Shown here in pieces: positions 19,544 through 29,190 of a stretch of DNA of 64,000 bases. The DNA is from Nocardioides alpinus (GTDB lineage Bacteria > Actinomycetota > Actinomycetes > Propionibacteriales > Nocardioidaceae): contig NZ_FOKC01000002.1 in NCBI RefSeq assembly GCF_900112035.1, forward strand, positions 248,001 to 312,000. Reading direction: 5' to 3'. The translations under genes and the position numbers were made by a program. Below the pieces are notes generated by a model. It had not been told where the DNA came from. It saw only the letters and a list, made by a program, of their open reading frames with translations, and searched no databases. The number at the start of each line of letters is the position of its first letter. Position 1 is the first letter of the stretch.

Positions 19544-20788
19544 TCAGGCTGCTGCCGTCGCCACCTCGTCGGCGTGCGCGATGTGCGCCAGCTCGCGCCA
19601 CACCAGAGCGAGCGTCAGGCCCGAGCCGGCGAAGGCGAACCACCACGGTGCGGTGAGTCCCCACCGGTCCGCGATGAGGCCGCCGAGGAAGGAGCCGACG
19701 AGCATCCCGCCCATCACGCAGATCATGTAGACCGAGCCGACGCGGCCCTGGAACTCGGTCGGTACGGCGCGCTGCCGGACGGCCTGCGACAGGGTGCCCC
19801 ACACGAAGGCGTAGGCCCCGAAGAAGAACATGGCCGGATAGGCGACGTACGCCGTCGTGGTCAGCGCCATCAGCAGGTGGAACGCCACCTCGCAGGCCAG
19901 GACCGTCCGCATGAGCGTCGCGAGGCGGAAGCGCTTCTCGATGCGCCCGTAGGCGAACGTGCCGAGCAGTCCGCCCAGCGCAGCGGCGGTGGTGAGCAGC
20001 CCGAAGCCGGCCTCGTCGAGACCGATGCGCTCCAGTGCCCAGAGGACGAGCACGGACCACGGGGCGGCCCAGGTGACGTTGAAGGCGACGATGACGAGGG
20101 CGAGCGTGCGGACCGGCCGGTTGCCGACGATCCACCGCAGGCCCTCGGCGATGTCCTGGCGGACGTGGGTGTCGGCGACGTCGCGCACGGCGCCCTTCGG
20201 CATGGCGATCCGCGAGATCAGCACCACGGCGGCGGCGACGCAGACCGCCTGCACGACGAACGGCAGCGCCATCCCGGCCGCGAAGAGGAAGGCGCCGAGC
20301 GCCGGGCCGACGAGCTGGTTGGCGGTGAGGAAGCCCGCCATGATCCGCGCGTTGGCCAGGCCCAGGTCCTCCTTGGGCACCAGCATCGGCGTGAGGGTCG
20401 AGGCGGTGGCGTCGGCGAACACCTCTGCGGTCGCGTGCAGGAACGAGGCCGCGAGCACGATCCAGATGTTGACGTGACCGGTGACGATCACCACGCACAG
20501 TCCGGTAATCAGCACCGCCCGGAGGCCGTCCATCACCATCACGAGCAGGCGGCGGTCGAGCCGGTCGGCCATCGCGCCGGCGACGAGGCCGAAGAGCAGC
20601 CAGGGCAGCTGCTGGGCGATCGCGGCCGCCGCGACCAGCAACGGGTCCCGGGTCTGGGAGGCCACGAGGAGCGGGCCGGCGGCCAGCATCAGGCCGTCGC
20701 CGATGTTGGAGACCCACGACCCCAGTGCGAGCCACCGGAAGCTGGTGCCGAGGCGCGTCGGGAAGACGGTCTCGACGAGGGTGCTCAC
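19544..20788 (-). CDS. MFS transporter, MFS_3 (EntS-like) group
   Basis: This 414-residue membrane protein has about 12 hydrophobic segments and the MFS loop motif GAMADRLDRR after the second helix, with a repeat-like version GLIADRWG near the end. The SWVSNIGDGL N-terminal helix and overall pattern fit the enterobactin-exporter-like MFS_3 group, which includes drug and siderophore exporters. The cargo is unknown. It lies 35 bp upstream of the FAD oxidase gene on the same strand. Confidence 0.82.
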   Translation of the reverse strand: MSTLVETVFPTRLGTSFRWLALGSWVSNIGDGLMLAAGPLLVASQTRDPLLVAAAAIAQQLPWLLFGLVAGAMADRLDRRLLVMVMDGLRAVLITGLCVVIVTGHVNIWIVLAASFLHATAEVFADATASTLTPMLVPKEDLGLANARIMAGFLTANQLVGPALGAFLFAAGMALPFVVQAVCVAAAVVLISRIAMPKGAVRDVADTHVRQDIAEGLRWIVGNRPVRTLALVIVAFNVTWAAPWSVLVLWALERIGLDEAGFGLLTTAAALGGLLGTFAYGRIEKRFRLATLMRTVLACEVAFHLLMALTTTAYVAYPAMFFFGAYAFVWGTLSQAVRQRAVPTEFQGRVGSVYMICVMGGMLVGSFLGGLIADRWGLTAPWWFAFAGSGLTLALVWRELAHIAHADEVATAAA

Positions 20789-20852
20789 AAGTCGGTGACC
20801 CTACGTCGCGGGAGCGACGCAGGGCAGCCGGTTTTCACCCGGCAGTGGGGGC

Positions 20853-21047
20853 TCAGGCCGGCTGCAGGTCCTCGACGGACAGCGCGTCGTCGCGCGCGGC
20901 CGCCGAGAGACGGTCGTTGTCGGCCTGCAGCCGCAGGACCATGGACTCGAGGTCCTGGACCCGCCGCCGCAGCCGGCGGTTCTCCACGGCCAGGGCCGTG
21001 GTGGAGTGCAGCTCAGTGGTCACATGACCCATCAGAGCCTTGGCCAT
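20853..21047 (-). CDS. Short coiled-coil protein, hypothetical
   Basis: This 64-residue protein begins MAKALMGHV and is almost entirely one amphipathic heptad helix (ENRRLRRRVQDLESMVLRLQ). I recall similar short MAKAL-type coiled-coil proteins in other actinobacteria, but I cannot name a characterised family. It probably self-associates or acts as an adaptor; that is inference. The ATG at 21045-21047 was chosen over an upstream extension to 21137 because of the clean N-terminus and composition. No membrane segment is present. Confidence 0.65.
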   Translation of the reverse strand: MAKALMGHVTTELHSTTALAVENRRLRRRVQDLESMVLRLQADNDRLSAAARDDALSVEDLQPA

Positions 21048-21126
21048 GGGGTGCCTTTCGACAGGTGGGGGGTGCAGAGGCCGGTGTGACGGCCGTCTCC
21101 CAGCGTCCCACCGCGGTCGCGGTGGG

Positions 21127-22023
21127 TCAACGGCCACCGGCGCGTCGCGACGCGGTGCGCGGCGGACGCTGACAGCTCGGGCAGAAGTAGGACGAGCGGT
21201 TCATGAACGCCACCCGCCGGATCGGCGTACCGCAGCGGCCGCACGGCCTGCCCTCCTGGCCGTAGGCGTCGAGGGAGCGGTCGAAGTAGCCGGACTCCCC
21301 GTTGACGTTGACGTAGAGCGCGTCGAAGGACGTGCCGCCCTGCGCCAGTGCCTCGCCCATGACGGCCCGGACGTGGCCGAGGAGGTCACGCAGCACCGGG
21401 CCGGTGAGCCGGTCCCCCGGCCGCTCGCCGTGCAGCTTCGCGCGCCAGAGCGCCTCGTCGGCATAGATGTTGCCGACCCCGGAGATGAGTCCCTGGTCGA
21501 GCAGGAGCCGCTTGACGGCCGACGTACGCCGTCGCGCGCGGCGGACGAACTCCTCGTCGTCGAACTCCGGGTCGATCGGGTCGCGGGCGATGTGGACGAT
21601 CTCGGTCGGCAGCTCCGCGCCGCCCTCGGAGACGGCGAGACCGCCGAACATCCGCTGGTCGACGAAACGCATCTCGAGGGTCGCCGGCGGTCGAGCGGAG
21701 TCGGGACCCGGGACGCGGAGCGTGAAACGGACCCGCAGGTGTCGCTCGTCGGCGGCTCCGGGCTCGTGGAGGAGCATCTGGCCGCTCATGCCGAGGTGGC
21801 CCAGGAGGGCATCACCGTTGGCGAGCGCCAGCCAGAAGTACTTGCCACGGCGACGCACGGCGACGATGCGCTGGCCGACCAGGGCAGCGACGAAGCCGGT
21901 CGAGCCGCGGTGGTCGCGGCGTACGGGACGGGGGTGCAGCACCTCGACCGACGCGATGGTGCTGCCGACGACGTGGCGCTCGAGGCCGGCGCGGACGACC
22001 TCGACCTCGGGGAGCTCAGGCAC
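21127..22023 (-). CDS. mutM: Formamidopyrimidine-DNA glycosylase
   Basis: MutM (Fpg) removes oxidised purines such as 8-oxoguanine and nicks the abasic site. The 298-residue protein has the catalytic N-terminus PELPEVE (Pro2 and Glu3 after Met removal), the RRRGKYFWL lysine segment at about 58-64, [23 protein letters not shown] for the H2TH domain, and a C-terminal zinc finger with CGRCG and CPSCQ. The start is GTG at 22021-22023. It sits three bases after the rnc stop codon, giving the common rpmF-rnc-mutM order. Confidence 0.97.
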   Translation of the reverse strand: MPELPEVEVVRAGLERHVVGSTIASVEVLHPRPVRRDHRGSTGFVAALVGQRIVAVRRRGKYFWLALANGDALLGHLGMSGQMLLHEPGAADERHLRVRFTLRVPGPDSARPPATLEMRFVDQRMFGGLAVSEGGAELPTEIVHIARDPIDPEFDDEEFVRRARRRTSAVKRLLLDQGLISGVGNIYADEALWRAKLHGERPGDRLTGPVLRDLLGHVRAVMGEALAQGGTSFDALYVNVNGESGYFDRSLDAYGQEGRPCGRCGTPIRRVAFMNRSSYFCPSCQRPPRTASRRAGGR

Positions 22024-22026
22024 GGG

Positions 22027-22797
22027 TCAGGCGTCGGTGCTGACGGGAGGCGTCCCTGCCGGGGCCTCCGCGACCTGCGCAGCCTGGATCTCCTGGTAGG
22101 CCGTCTCGGCGGCGCCCTGCTCGGCCTCCTTCTTGGAGCGGCCGTGGCCGTTGCCGAGCACCAGGTCGCCGACGCGGACGCGGGCGACGAAGGTCTTCAT
22201 GTGGTCGGGGCCGTCGTCCTCGATGAGGTAGTCGGGCACACCCAGGCCGAGGGAGGCGGAGAGCTCCTGCAGCGAGGTCTTCCAGTCGAGGCCGGCGCCC
22301 ATCGACGCGGCAGCCTCCATGACGGGGTCGAAGAGGCGGTGGATGACCTTGGCGGCCTCCGTGATGCCGCCGCTGAGGTGGATCGCCCCGATGACCGCCT
22401 CGACGGTGTCGGAGAGGATCGAGGCCTTGTTGCGGCCCCCGGTCGTCTCCTCGCCGCGGCCCAGCATGATGTGCTGGCCCAGCTCGATCTCGCGTGCGAC
22501 GTCAGCCAGGGCGCGCGCGTTGACGACCGCGGCGCGCAGCTTGGCCAGCCGCCCCTCCGAGAAGTCCGGGTGGTTGCGATAGAGCGTCTCGGTCACGACG
22601 ACGCCGAGCACCGAGTCGCCCAGGAACTCGAGGCGCTCGTTGGTCGGGATCTGCCCGTTCTCGTAGGCGAACGAGCGGTGCGTCAGCGCACGCTGCAGCA
22701 ACTCGGGATCCAGGACCGGATCACCGAGCGCTGCGCGGAGCTCGTCGGTGGTCAGAGGACCTGGCGACGGTCGGCCTTGGCGCCGTACTGGCCGCAC
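22027..22797 (-). CDS. rnc: Ribonuclease III
   Basis: RNase III cleaves double-stranded RNA, including the rRNA precursor. The signature [13 protein letters not shown] lies after [16 protein letters not shown], and a C-terminal dsRNA-binding domain follows ([27 protein letters not shown]). The start is uncertain. A GTG at 22795-22797 gives 256 residues and overlaps the end of rpmF by 46 bp; another GTG lies at 22804-22806. The position where many relatives begin (TTDELRAAL) has only CTG (22753-22755), which overlaps the rpmF stop as CTGA. I list the nearest canonical start, but the CTG may be the true one. Confidence 0.93.
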   Translation of the reverse strand: MRPVRRQGRPSPGPLTTDELRAALGDPVLDPELLQRALTHRSFAYENGQIPTNERLEFLGDSVLGVVVTETLYRNHPDFSEGRLAKLRAAVVNARALADVAREIELGQHIMLGRGEETTGGRNKASILSDTVEAVIGAIHLSGGITEAAKVIHRLFDPVMEAAASMGAGLDWKTSLQELSASLGLGVPDYLIEDDGPDHMKTFVARVRVGDLVLGNGHGRSKKEAEQGAAETAYQEIQAAQVAEAPAGTPPVSTDA

Positions 22798-22937
22798 TGG
22801 CCACACGCACGGTGCGGCAGGTGCTTGGCACCGCAGGCGGGGTTGGCGCAGGTCGCGAGCGAAGGCGCGACGGCCTTCCACTGCGAACGGCGGTGACGCG
22901 TGTTGCTGCGCGACATCTTCCGCTTCGGAACAGCCAT
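22752..22937 (-). CDS. rpmF: 50S ribosomal protein L32
   Basis: This 61-residue protein starts [20 protein letters not shown], the standard bL32 N-terminus, and ends after a zinc ribbon with cysteines at 30, 35, 45 and 48. It is therefore the zinc-binding (C+) form. It is placed between DUF177 and rnc, the usual actinobacterial order. The ATG at 22935-22937 has a GGAG-type site upstream. Its 3' end is overlapped by rnc if the upstream rnc GTG is used. Confidence 0.97.
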   Translation of the reverse strand: MAVPKRKMSRSNTRHRRSQWKAVAPSLATCANPACGAKHLPHRACGQCGQYGAKADRRQVL

Positions 22938-22987
22938 GGTGGGTCTCCTGTGTGTTGCTTCAGCCGGGAAGTCCCGGTGAGGTGTGG

Positions 22988-23554
22988 TCAGTCCTGGGGG
23001 TCCTGCTGGAGCTGCTCCAGCCCTGCCCAGCGCGGGTCGATCGGTGCGTCGTGCGTGTGGTCCGGTTCGTCCGCGAGCCGGGCACCACACTCGGTGCACA
23101 ACCCGGGACAGTCGTCCTGGCACAGCGGCTGGAACGGCAGTGCGAGCACCACCGCGTCCCGCAGCAGGGGCTCGAGGTCGATCAGGTCGTCCTCGAGCAG
23201 GCTGGTCTCGTCGTCGAGGTCGCGGTCGTCGTGCTCCGCGGCCTTGGTGTGCTGCTCAGGGTAGACGTAGAGCTCCTGCAGCCGCGCGAGGATCTCGTCC
23301 TCGATCGGCTCCAGGCACCGTACGCACTCCCCCTCGAGCGCGGCCGTGGCCGTGCCCGTGAGCAGTACTCCCTCCATGACCGCCTCGAGCCGCAGGTCGA
23401 GCTCGACCGGCGATCCTTCGGGGACAGTGAGGACTTCGATGCCAAGTTGTGCCGGCGCCGGAACAGTGAGCTCGAGTTCACGCTGGGACCCCGGGCGGCG
23501 GCCGAGCTCGCGAGTATCAAGCACGAGCGGCGCCCTCGGGTCCAGGCTGTTCAC
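22988..23554 (-). CDS. YceD/DUF177 family protein
   Basis: This 188-residue protein belongs to the DUF177 family, which sits next to rpmF across bacteria and is linked in some species to 23S rRNA accumulation. It has the conserved GECVRCLEP motif in the middle and a C-terminal [16 protein letters not shown] cysteine cluster that probably binds zinc. The tract between about 115 and 145 is strongly acidic. GTG at 23552-23554 was chosen because it follows GGGAG with a six-base spacing and leaves the N-terminal [16 protein letters not shown] start typical of actinobacterial members. Confidence 0.9.
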   Translation of the reverse strand: MNSLDPRAPLVLDTRELGRRPGSQRELELTVPAPAQLGIEVLTVPEGSPVELDLRLEAVMEGVLLTGTATAALEGECVRCLEPIEDEILARLQELYVYPEQHTKAAEHDDRDLDDETSLLEDDLIDLEPLLRDAVVLALPFQPLCQDDCPGLCTECGARLADEPDHTHDAPIDPRWAGLEQLQQDPQD

Positions 23555-23639
23555 GACGAACTCCCACTTCTGGACACCAACACAACCTCGGAATCGTATC
23601 CGTCCGGCCCACGACGGGGCAAAACGGGTGGCCTGTGGG

Positions 23640-24125
23640 TCACCCGGCGCGCTCAGCGAGACGGCGTACGAGCTGGTCGTGGACCGGGTCCGGCAGCAGA
23701 CCGCGGACGTCGCCACCGAGCGCCGCGACCTCCTTGATCAGGCTGGAGGACACGAACGCGTTGCCGACCGCGCCGGGGAGGAAGACGGTCTCGACGCCGG
23801 TGAGGTGGGAGTTCATCTGGGCCATCGGCAGCTCGTACTCGTAGTCGCCGGAACCGCGCAGGCCCTTCACGATCGCGACCGCGCGGAGCTCGCGGCAGAA
23901 GTCGACGATGAGCCCGTCGAAGCCCGACACCCGCACGTGGGGGATGTCGGCGGTGGCCTCCTCGAGCATCGCGATGCGCTCGTCGGGGGTGAACAGCCGG
24001 TTCTTGGACATGTTGACGCCGATGGCGACCACGACCTCGTCGAAGAGCGTCGCAGCGCGCCGGACGATGTCGAGGTGGCCGTTGGTCACCGGGTCGAAGG
24101 ACCCGGGGCAGACAGCGCGGCGCAT
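23640..24125 (-). CDS. coaD: Phosphopantetheine adenylyltransferase
   Basis: CoaD carries out the penultimate step of coenzyme A synthesis, joining 4'-phosphopantetheine and ATP. The 161-residue protein has the nucleotidyltransferase motif [12 protein letters not shown] at 8-19, and [10 protein letters not shown] near the C-terminus matching the ISSSxVKE signature. Length is typical. The ATG at 24123-24125 follows GGGAG six bases upstream. It lies 38 bp after rsmD, the usual rsmD-coaD pairing. Confidence 0.97.
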   Translation of the reverse strand: MRRAVCPGSFDPVTNGHLDIVRRAATLFDEVVVAIGVNMSKNRLFTPDERIAMLEEATADIPHVRVSGFDGLIVDFCRELRAVAIVKGLRGSGDYEYELPMAQMNSHLTGVETVFLPGAVGNAFVSSSLIKEVAALGGDVRGLLPDPVHDQLVRRLAERAG

Positions 24126-24163
24126 GCGGGACTCCCTTCGGGCCCGGCTCCTGAGCAGGTCGG

Positions 24164-24733
24164 TCAGGGTGCCGGGGTGGCGTGACCGTACCAAAGCGCG
24201 GTCTCGCCGTAGCGCTTCGTGCGGTCCTCCTCGATCCCGTCCGGCCAGACGACCTGGCTGCGCTTGGCGGCGCGCTCGACGATCACGAGCGCGCCGGGCA
24301 CCAGCCAGCCGTGGGCGACGAGCGCGGCGAGGTCGGCGGCGACATCGGCGTCGGGCAGCGGGTAGGGCGGGTCGGAGAACACCAGGTCGTAGGGGGCGGT
24401 GGGCGGTGACAGCAGGACCGTCGACACCGTCGCCGCGATGACCCGGGCGCGGGAGAAGCCCAGGGTGGCGGCGTTGCGGGTGATGAGCGAGGCCGTACGC
24501 CGGTCCTGCTCGACCATGGTGACGACGCCCGCACCGCGGGACCACGCCTCGAGGCCGACCGCCCCGGAGCCGGCGTAGAGGTCGAGGAAGCGCAGCCCGT
24601 CGAGCGATCCGGTGCGCGCCTCGATGGCCGAGAACAGCGCCTCGCGCACGCGGTCGCTGGTGGGGCGGGTCGTCTGGCCGCGCGGCGTCTCCAGGCGGCG
24701 ACCTCCCGCCGTTCCCCCGATGATCCGAGTCAT
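24164..24733 (-). CDS. rsmD: 16S rRNA (guanine(966)-N(2))-methyltransferase RsmD
   Basis: RsmD methylates G966 of 16S rRNA. The 189-residue protein begins [17 protein letters not shown], has [12 protein letters not shown], the SAM-binding [15 protein letters not shown], and the catalytic DPPYPLP motif. These four blocks in this order identify the family. It is 28 bp downstream of recG and upstream of coaD on the same strand. Confidence 0.96.
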   Translation of the reverse strand: MTRIIGGTAGGRRLETPRGQTTRPTSDRVREALFSAIEARTGSLDGLRFLDLYAGSGAVGLEAWSRGAGVVTMVEQDRRTASLITRNAATLGFSRARVIAATVSTVLLSPPTAPYDLVFSDPPYPLPDADVAADLAALVAHGWLVPGALVIVERAAKRSQVVWPDGIEEDRTKRYGETALWYGHATPAP

Positions 24734-24761
24734 GTCCTCGCGTTCAGCCCTTCCATCACGC

Positions 24762-26969
24762 TCAACCCTTGTCCATGTAGGCCGACGCAGCGGAGCGTTC
24801 CACCTCGTCAACGACGGCGGCCAGCTCAGGTGACTGCGTGAGCGCGGGATCCTCGGAGAGTAGCGCCTCGGCGGCCTCGCGGGCACGCACGATCGTCTTC
24901 TCGTCGCGCAGCACCCGCAGGCTGACCAGGCTGGAGCGGAAGCCCGACTGGTTGGCTCCGAGCACGTCACCCTCGCGGCGCTGCTCGAGGTCGACGCGGC
25001 TCAGCTCGAAGCCGTCGGTCGTCGAGGCGACCGCGTCGAGGCGGTCGCGGGCGGGTGACCCGAGCTCGGCGTGGGAGACCAGCAGGCAGAGCCCGGGGAG
25101 ACCGCCGCGCCCGACGCGACCGCGCAGCTGGTGGAGCTGGGAGACGCCGAAGCGGTCCGCGTCGAGCAGCACCATCGTGGTCGCGTTGTGCACGTCGACG
25201 CCGACCTCGATGACGGTCGTGGACACCAGCACGTCGATGTCGCCCGCGGCGAAGGCGCGCATCGTGCGCTCCTTGTCGTCCGGAGGCATCTTCCCGTGCA
25301 GGACCGCGGAGCGTACGCCGCTCAGCGCGCCGGCCGACAGCTCGGCGTGCACCTCCTCGACGGCGGCCAGCGCCCGCTTGGGCGCGACCTCCTTGCCGTC
25401 CTCGTCGAGGTCGAGCTGGTCGCGCTCCCCCTCCTCGCCCGCGTCGCCGGAGATCCGCGGGCACACGACGTAGACCTGGTGGCCCTTCTCGACCTCCTCC
25501 CGCACCCGCTGCCAGACGCGCTCGATCCAGGCCGGCTGCTCGGCGAGGGGGACGACGTTGGTCTGGATCGGTGCCCGGCCGGCGGGCAGCTCGGCGAGGA
25601 TCGAGGTCTCGAGGTCACCGAAGACCGTCATCGCCACCGTGCGCGGGATCGGGGTCGCGGTCATGACGAGGACGTGCGGTGGGGTGCCGGCCTTGTCCGT
25701 CAGCGCGGCGCGCTGCTCGACGCCGAAGCGGTGCTGCTCGTCGACGACGACCAGTCCGAGGTCGGCGAACTGGACGCGGTCCTCCAGCAGCGCGTGGGTG
25801 CCGATGACGATGCCCGCCTCGCCGGTGACGATCCGGAGCATCGCCTCCTGGCGGGCGGCCTTGCCCATCGACCCGGTGAGGAGCACGACGCTGGTGGCCT
25901 CGGCGGCCCCGCCGAGCATCCCGCCCTGGGCGAGGTCGCCGAGCATCGCGGAGATCGAGCGGTGGTGCTGCTGGGCCAGCACCTCGGTGGGGGCCAGCAG
26001 AGCGGCCTGACCGCCCGAGTCGATGACCTGGAGCATCGCGCGGAGGGCGACCACGGTCTTGCCGGAGCCGACCTCGCCCTGGAGCAGCCGGTTCATCGGG
26101 TGGTCGCGGCCGAGCTCGGCGGCGACGAGGTCGCCGATCTCGCGCTGGCCACCGGTGAGCTCCCAGGGCAGTCGCGCGTCGAACGCGTCGAGCAGTCCGT
26201 CGCTGCGCCCCGGTCGGCCACGCGCCCCCTGGGCACGGTGCGCGGCCCGCCGACGGGCGAGCACCAGCTGGAGCACCAGCGCCTCCTCGAAGCGGAAGCG
26301 CTTCTGCGCCGCGCCGAGCTGGCTCCAGTCGTCTGGGCCGTGGATCCAGCGCAGGGCCTGCATCACCGTGAGCAGGTCGTAGCGCTCACGGAGCTCGGGG
26401 GTGAAGACGTCGGGGACGCCGGTCACCAGGTCGAGCGCAGCGGTGACGACCTTCTGGAGGTCCCAGGTGTAGAGCTTGGCGGTCAGCGGGTAGACCGGGA
26501 TCAGCTTGCTGAGCATCGCGCCCTCCTCACCGTCGAGGGCGAAGCCGTGGGCCTGCTCGAGCTGCCAGCCGCCGCGGAACTGCTTGGCCTTGCCGGTGAA
26601 GAGCGCCCTGCTCCCCGTCCCGAACTCGGCCTCGTGCCGGTCGGCCAGGTTCTTGTAGGGGCTGAACAGGGTCACGGAGAAGTCGGGGCCCTCGGTGCGC
26701 AGGCGGATCGTCGTACGCCACTGCCGGCGGTTGCCGGCCGTGAACGGGGCGCTGTCGCACGAGCGCACCTCCCCCACGATCGTCAGCTGCTCACCGACGA
26801 TGGGCGTGGCCACCTCGGAGAGCTCGGTCGCAGCGACGTAGCGGCGCGGGAAGTGGCGCAGCAGGTCGCCGATGGTGGCGAGGCCGAGGCCCTCCTCGGC
26901 CAGCTTGCGCTTCTTGTGGGAGCTGCCGAAGACCGCCGCGATCGGGCTCTCCGGGGTGATGGCGACCAT
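24762..26969 (-). CDS. recG: ATP-dependent DNA helicase RecG
   Basis: RecG remodels stalled replication forks and branched DNA. The 735-residue protein has an N-terminal OB-fold wedge domain (about 55-160), helicase motif I GEVGSGKT, the DEQH box in VVVDEQHRFGVEQR, motif III TATPIPRT, and motifs V-VI in STTVIEVGVDV and QLRGRVGRGG. A C-terminal RecG tail follows (REGDVLGANQSGF). The ATG is at 26967-26969. It lies 17 bp after the fakA-like gene. Length is normal for actinobacteria. Confidence 0.97.
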   Translation of the reverse strand: MVAITPESPIAAVFGSSHKKRKLAEEGLGLATIGDLLRHFPRRYVAATELSEVATPIVGEQLTIVGEVRSCDSAPFTAGNRRQWRTTIRLRTEGPDFSVTLFSPYKNLADRHEAEFGTGSRALFTGKAKQFRGGWQLEQAHGFALDGEEGAMLSKLIPVYPLTAKLYTWDLQKVVTAALDLVTGVPDVFTPELRERYDLLTVMQALRWIHGPDDWSQLGAAQKRFRFEEALVLQLVLARRRAAHRAQGARGRPGRSDGLLDAFDARLPWELTGGQREIGDLVAAELGRDHPMNRLLQGEVGSGKTVVALRAMLQVIDSGGQAALLAPTEVLAQQHHRSISAMLGDLAQGGMLGGAAEATSVVLLTGSMGKAARQEAMLRIVTGEAGIVIGTHALLEDRVQFADLGLVVVDEQHRFGVEQRAALTDKAGTPPHVLVMTATPIPRTVAMTVFGDLETSILAELPAGRAPIQTNVVPLAEQPAWIERVWQRVREEVEKGHQVYVVCPRISGDAGEEGERDQLDLDEDGKEVAPKRALAAVEEVHAELSAGALSGVRSAVLHGKMPPDDKERTMRAFAAGDIDVLVSTTVIEVGVDVHNATTMVLLDADRFGVSQLHQLRGRVGRGGLPGLCLLVSHAELGSPARDRLDAVASTTDGFELSRVDLEQRREGDVLGANQSGFRSSLVSLRVLRDEKTIVRAREAAEALLSEDPALTQSPELAAVVDEVERSAASAYMDKG

Positions 26970-26986
26970 GCGCGACTACCGGCCGC

Positions 26987-28642
26987 TCACTCGACGCTGA
27001 CCAGCAGCGGGTAGCGCGGCTGGCCGCCCTCGTGCACGGCGACGTCGACGTGGGGGTGGCGGTGCTCGACCTGCGCGGCGACCCGCCCGGCGAGCTCGAC
27101 ACCACCCTCGCCGGAGACGATCGTGACCAGCTCGCCGCCACCGGCGAGGAGGCGTTCGAGCACGTCGTTGGCGACCGCCTCGAGGTCGGAGCCAACCACC
27201 GCGAAGTCACCCGCGATGACGCCGAGCGCGTCACCCGGCTCGCAGGGGCCGGCCATCGTGATGGCCTGGCGCGCGGCGACGGTCACGGCGCCGTGGCGGG
27301 CGTGGCGCGCCGTCGCGGTCATCTCGCGGACGTCGGCGTCGAAGGCGCGGCCAGGCTCGTGGACCGAGATCGCGGCCAGCCCCTGGACCTGCGCGTGGGT
27401 CGGGATCACCTCGACCTTGATCGCGTGCTCGGCCTCGGCCGTGCGGGCCGCGATCTCGGCGGCGCGGACCGTGTCGGCGTCGTTGGGCAGGATCACGACC
27501 TCGGCGGCCCCGCAGGCGGTGATCGCCTCGAGCAGCTGCCCGGTCGAGGGGCGCTGGCCCGGTCCACCCGGCACGACGACCGCACCCGCGGACTCGAACA
27601 GCTCGGCCAGCCCGGGCCCGGCGGCGACGGCGACGACCTTGCGGCCGCGGCGGGCGGAGGCCTTGTGGCGGCTCTCCGCGATCTGCTCGGCGAAGTGGGT
27701 CACCCGGATCCGATAGGGCCGGCCGGCGGTGATGCCCGCCTCGATCGCGGCACCGACGTCGTCGACGTGCACGTGGACGTTCCACAGGCCGCCGCCGCCG
27801 ACCACCACGAGGCTGTCGCCGAGGCCCGCCAGGGTCTTGCGCAGGGCGACGACGTCGTCGTCCTCGGTCTCGGGACTCAGGTCGAGGAGGTACATCACCT
27901 CGTAGGCGGGACCGTCCTCGGTGAGGTCGTCGCTCGGCAGGGCGGTGGCGACCGGGATGAGGTGCGTGCCGATCGGAGCGGCGTACGGCATCGGGCGGCG
28001 GCCGGTCGACGTCGTCTCGACCGCGTCGAGCACGACGGTCAGGCCGCGACCGCCCGCGTCGACGACACCCGCCTGCGCGAGCACCGGGAGCTGCTCGGGG
28101 GTCCGGGCCAGCGCGACACGTGCTGCTGCTGCGGCGGCGGTGAAGACGTCGCGGGCGCGGGCGCCGGGCCGCTCGGCGGTCTCGACGGCGGCGTCGGAGG
28201 CAGCGCGGGCGACGGTGAGGATGGTGCCCTCGACAGGCGTGCCGACCGCGGCATAGCTGGCGTCGGTGGCCGCCGCCATCGCGGCGGCGATGGTGCTGGC
28301 CCGCCGGTCGTCGGTCCCCGCGACGGCCAGGTGGGTGACGTAGGCGCGGAGCATCTGGCTGAGGATCACCCCGGAGTTGCCGCGCGCGCCCATCAGCGCC
28401 GCGCGGGCCAGCAGCGCCAGGCCCGCCTCGAGGCTGAGGTCGGGATCGGCAGCGCGGGCGGCGCGCAGCTCGTCGCGGGCGGCCGAGACGGTGAGGAACA
28501 TGTTGGTGCCGGTGTCGCCGTCGGGCACGGGATAGACGTTGAGGGCATCGATCTCCTCGCGCGCCGAGGACAGCGCGTCGGTCGCGATGTCGACGAACCG
28601 GGCCACCCCGTCGAGGGTGATGCCGTGGCTGACTGGCTCCAT
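26987..28642 (-). CDS. DAK2/DegV-linked kinase, FakA (YloV)-like
   Basis: This 551-residue protein resembles FakA/YloV, the ATP-dependent kinase that phosphorylates fatty acids held on DegV/FakB proteins. The N-terminal DAK2 domain has YPVPDGDTGTNM (about 37-48, with the metal-binding aspartates) and LMGARGNSGVILSQ. The middle and C-terminal regions carry HVHVDDVG and a DegV-like fold. It lies directly upstream of recG, a common gene pair in Firmicutes and Actinobacteria. No FakB gene is in the window, so the acyl substrate role is by family only. Confidence 0.88.
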   Translation of the reverse strand: MEPVSHGITLDGVARFVDIATDALSSAREEIDALNVYPVPDGDTGTNMFLTVSAARDELRAARAADPDLSLEAGLALLARAALMGARGNSGVILSQMLRAYVTHLAVAGTDDRRASTIAAAMAAATDASYAAVGTPVEGTILTVARAASDAAVETAERPGARARDVFTAAAAAARVALARTPEQLPVLAQAGVVDAGGRGLTVVLDAVETTSTGRRPMPYAAPIGTHLIPVATALPSDDLTEDGPAYEVMYLLDLSPETEDDDVVALRKTLAGLGDSLVVVGGGGLWNVHVHVDDVGAAIEAGITAGRPYRIRVTHFAEQIAESRHKASARRGRKVVAVAAGPGLAELFESAGAVVVPGGPGQRPSTGQLLEAITACGAAEVVILPNDADTVRAAEIAARTAEAEHAIKVEVIPTHAQVQGLAAISVHEPGRAFDADVREMTATARHARHGAVTVAARQAITMAGPCEPGDALGVIAGDFAVVGSDLEAVANDVLERLLAGGGELVTIVSGEGGVELAGRVAAQVEHRHPHVDVAVHEGGQPRYPLLVSVE

Positions 28643-28733
28643 CGAGTCGGTGGCTCCCGGGTGCGAACTGGTCTGGAAAGGTGCACTGTGGTGCGCGCCA
28701 CAGGGTAGTGCCCCGGTCCGACGGTGCTGCGAT

Positions 28734-28763
28734 TTCTTGTCCCCGCGGGTCCTCGGCTACTCT
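28734..28763 (+). promoter_or_regulatory. Candidate promoter for rpmB
   Basis: In the divergent fakA-rpmB region a possible -35 TTCTTG (28734-28739) is separated by 18 bp from a possible -10 TACTCT (28758-28763). It points towards rpmB, 78 bp upstream of the GTG. The match to a housekeeping promoter is moderate and no other signal supports it. Confidence 0.35.
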
Positions 28764-28840
28764 TTCCCGGTTGCCTGCTGCTGCGTTCCTGCGGCGCGGG
28801 CCCTGCCAGTTCATCACCCTCGAACGGATCGGAGTGCACG

Positions 28841-29026
28841 GTGGCTGCCGTCTGCGACATCTGCGCCAAGAAGCCGGGCTTCGGAAACAACCGTCCCTGG
28901 TCCCGCAAGATCACGAAGCGTCGCTTCAACCCCAACATCCAGCGCGTCCGGGCGACCATCAACGGTACGCCCAAGCGAGTCAACATCTGCACCGGTTGCC
29001 TCAAGGCCGGCAAGGTCTCGCGCTGA
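28841..29026 (+). CDS. rpmB: 50S ribosomal protein L28
   Basis: This 61-residue protein matches bL28: AAVCDICAKKPGFGNN at the start, RRFNPNIQRVRA in the middle, and NICTGCLKAGKV at the end. The two CxxC pairs make it the zinc-binding form. The start is GTG at 28841 after a CGGAG ribosome site six bases upstream. It is transcribed alone, divergent from the fakA-like gene, and followed by a strong hairpin at 29045-29071. Its position beside fakA and recG is common in actinobacteria. Confidence 0.97.
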   Translation: MAAVCDICAKKPGFGNNRPWSRKITKRRFNPNIQRVRATINGTPKRVNICTGCLKAGKVSR

Positions 29027-29044
29027 CCTGAAGCTCTTCCTCGC

Positions 29045-29071
29045 AACCCCCGTCGCTCTGCGGCGGGGGTT
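29045..29071 (+). terminator. Terminator hairpin after rpmB
   Basis: An inverted repeat with outer arms AACCCCCG and CGGGGGTT and an inner CGC/GCG pair around a TCT loop lies 19 bp after the rpmB stop codon, followed by a short T run. It is the best terminator-like signal after rpmB. Confidence 0.8.
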
Positions 29072-29088
29072 TCGTCGTTCGTGGTGGG

Positions 29089-29110
29089 AGTCACCGCCTC
29101 AGCGGTGACT
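29089..29110. other. Perfect 9-bp hairpin between convergent rpmB and thiL
   Basis: AGTCACCGC (29089-29097) and GCGGTGACT (29102-29110) form a perfect stem with a four-base loop. It lies between the rpmB terminator and the end of thiL. It may help terminate thiL transcription from the other strand, although no T run follows it there. Confidence 0.5.
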
Positions 29111-29190
29111 TCCGCGCGGATGGGCCGTTGCAACGCCCCACCTCCGCCAAGCTCGGCCCACCCGTGTGGCGAGGGTGGCTGGAGTGGCGC

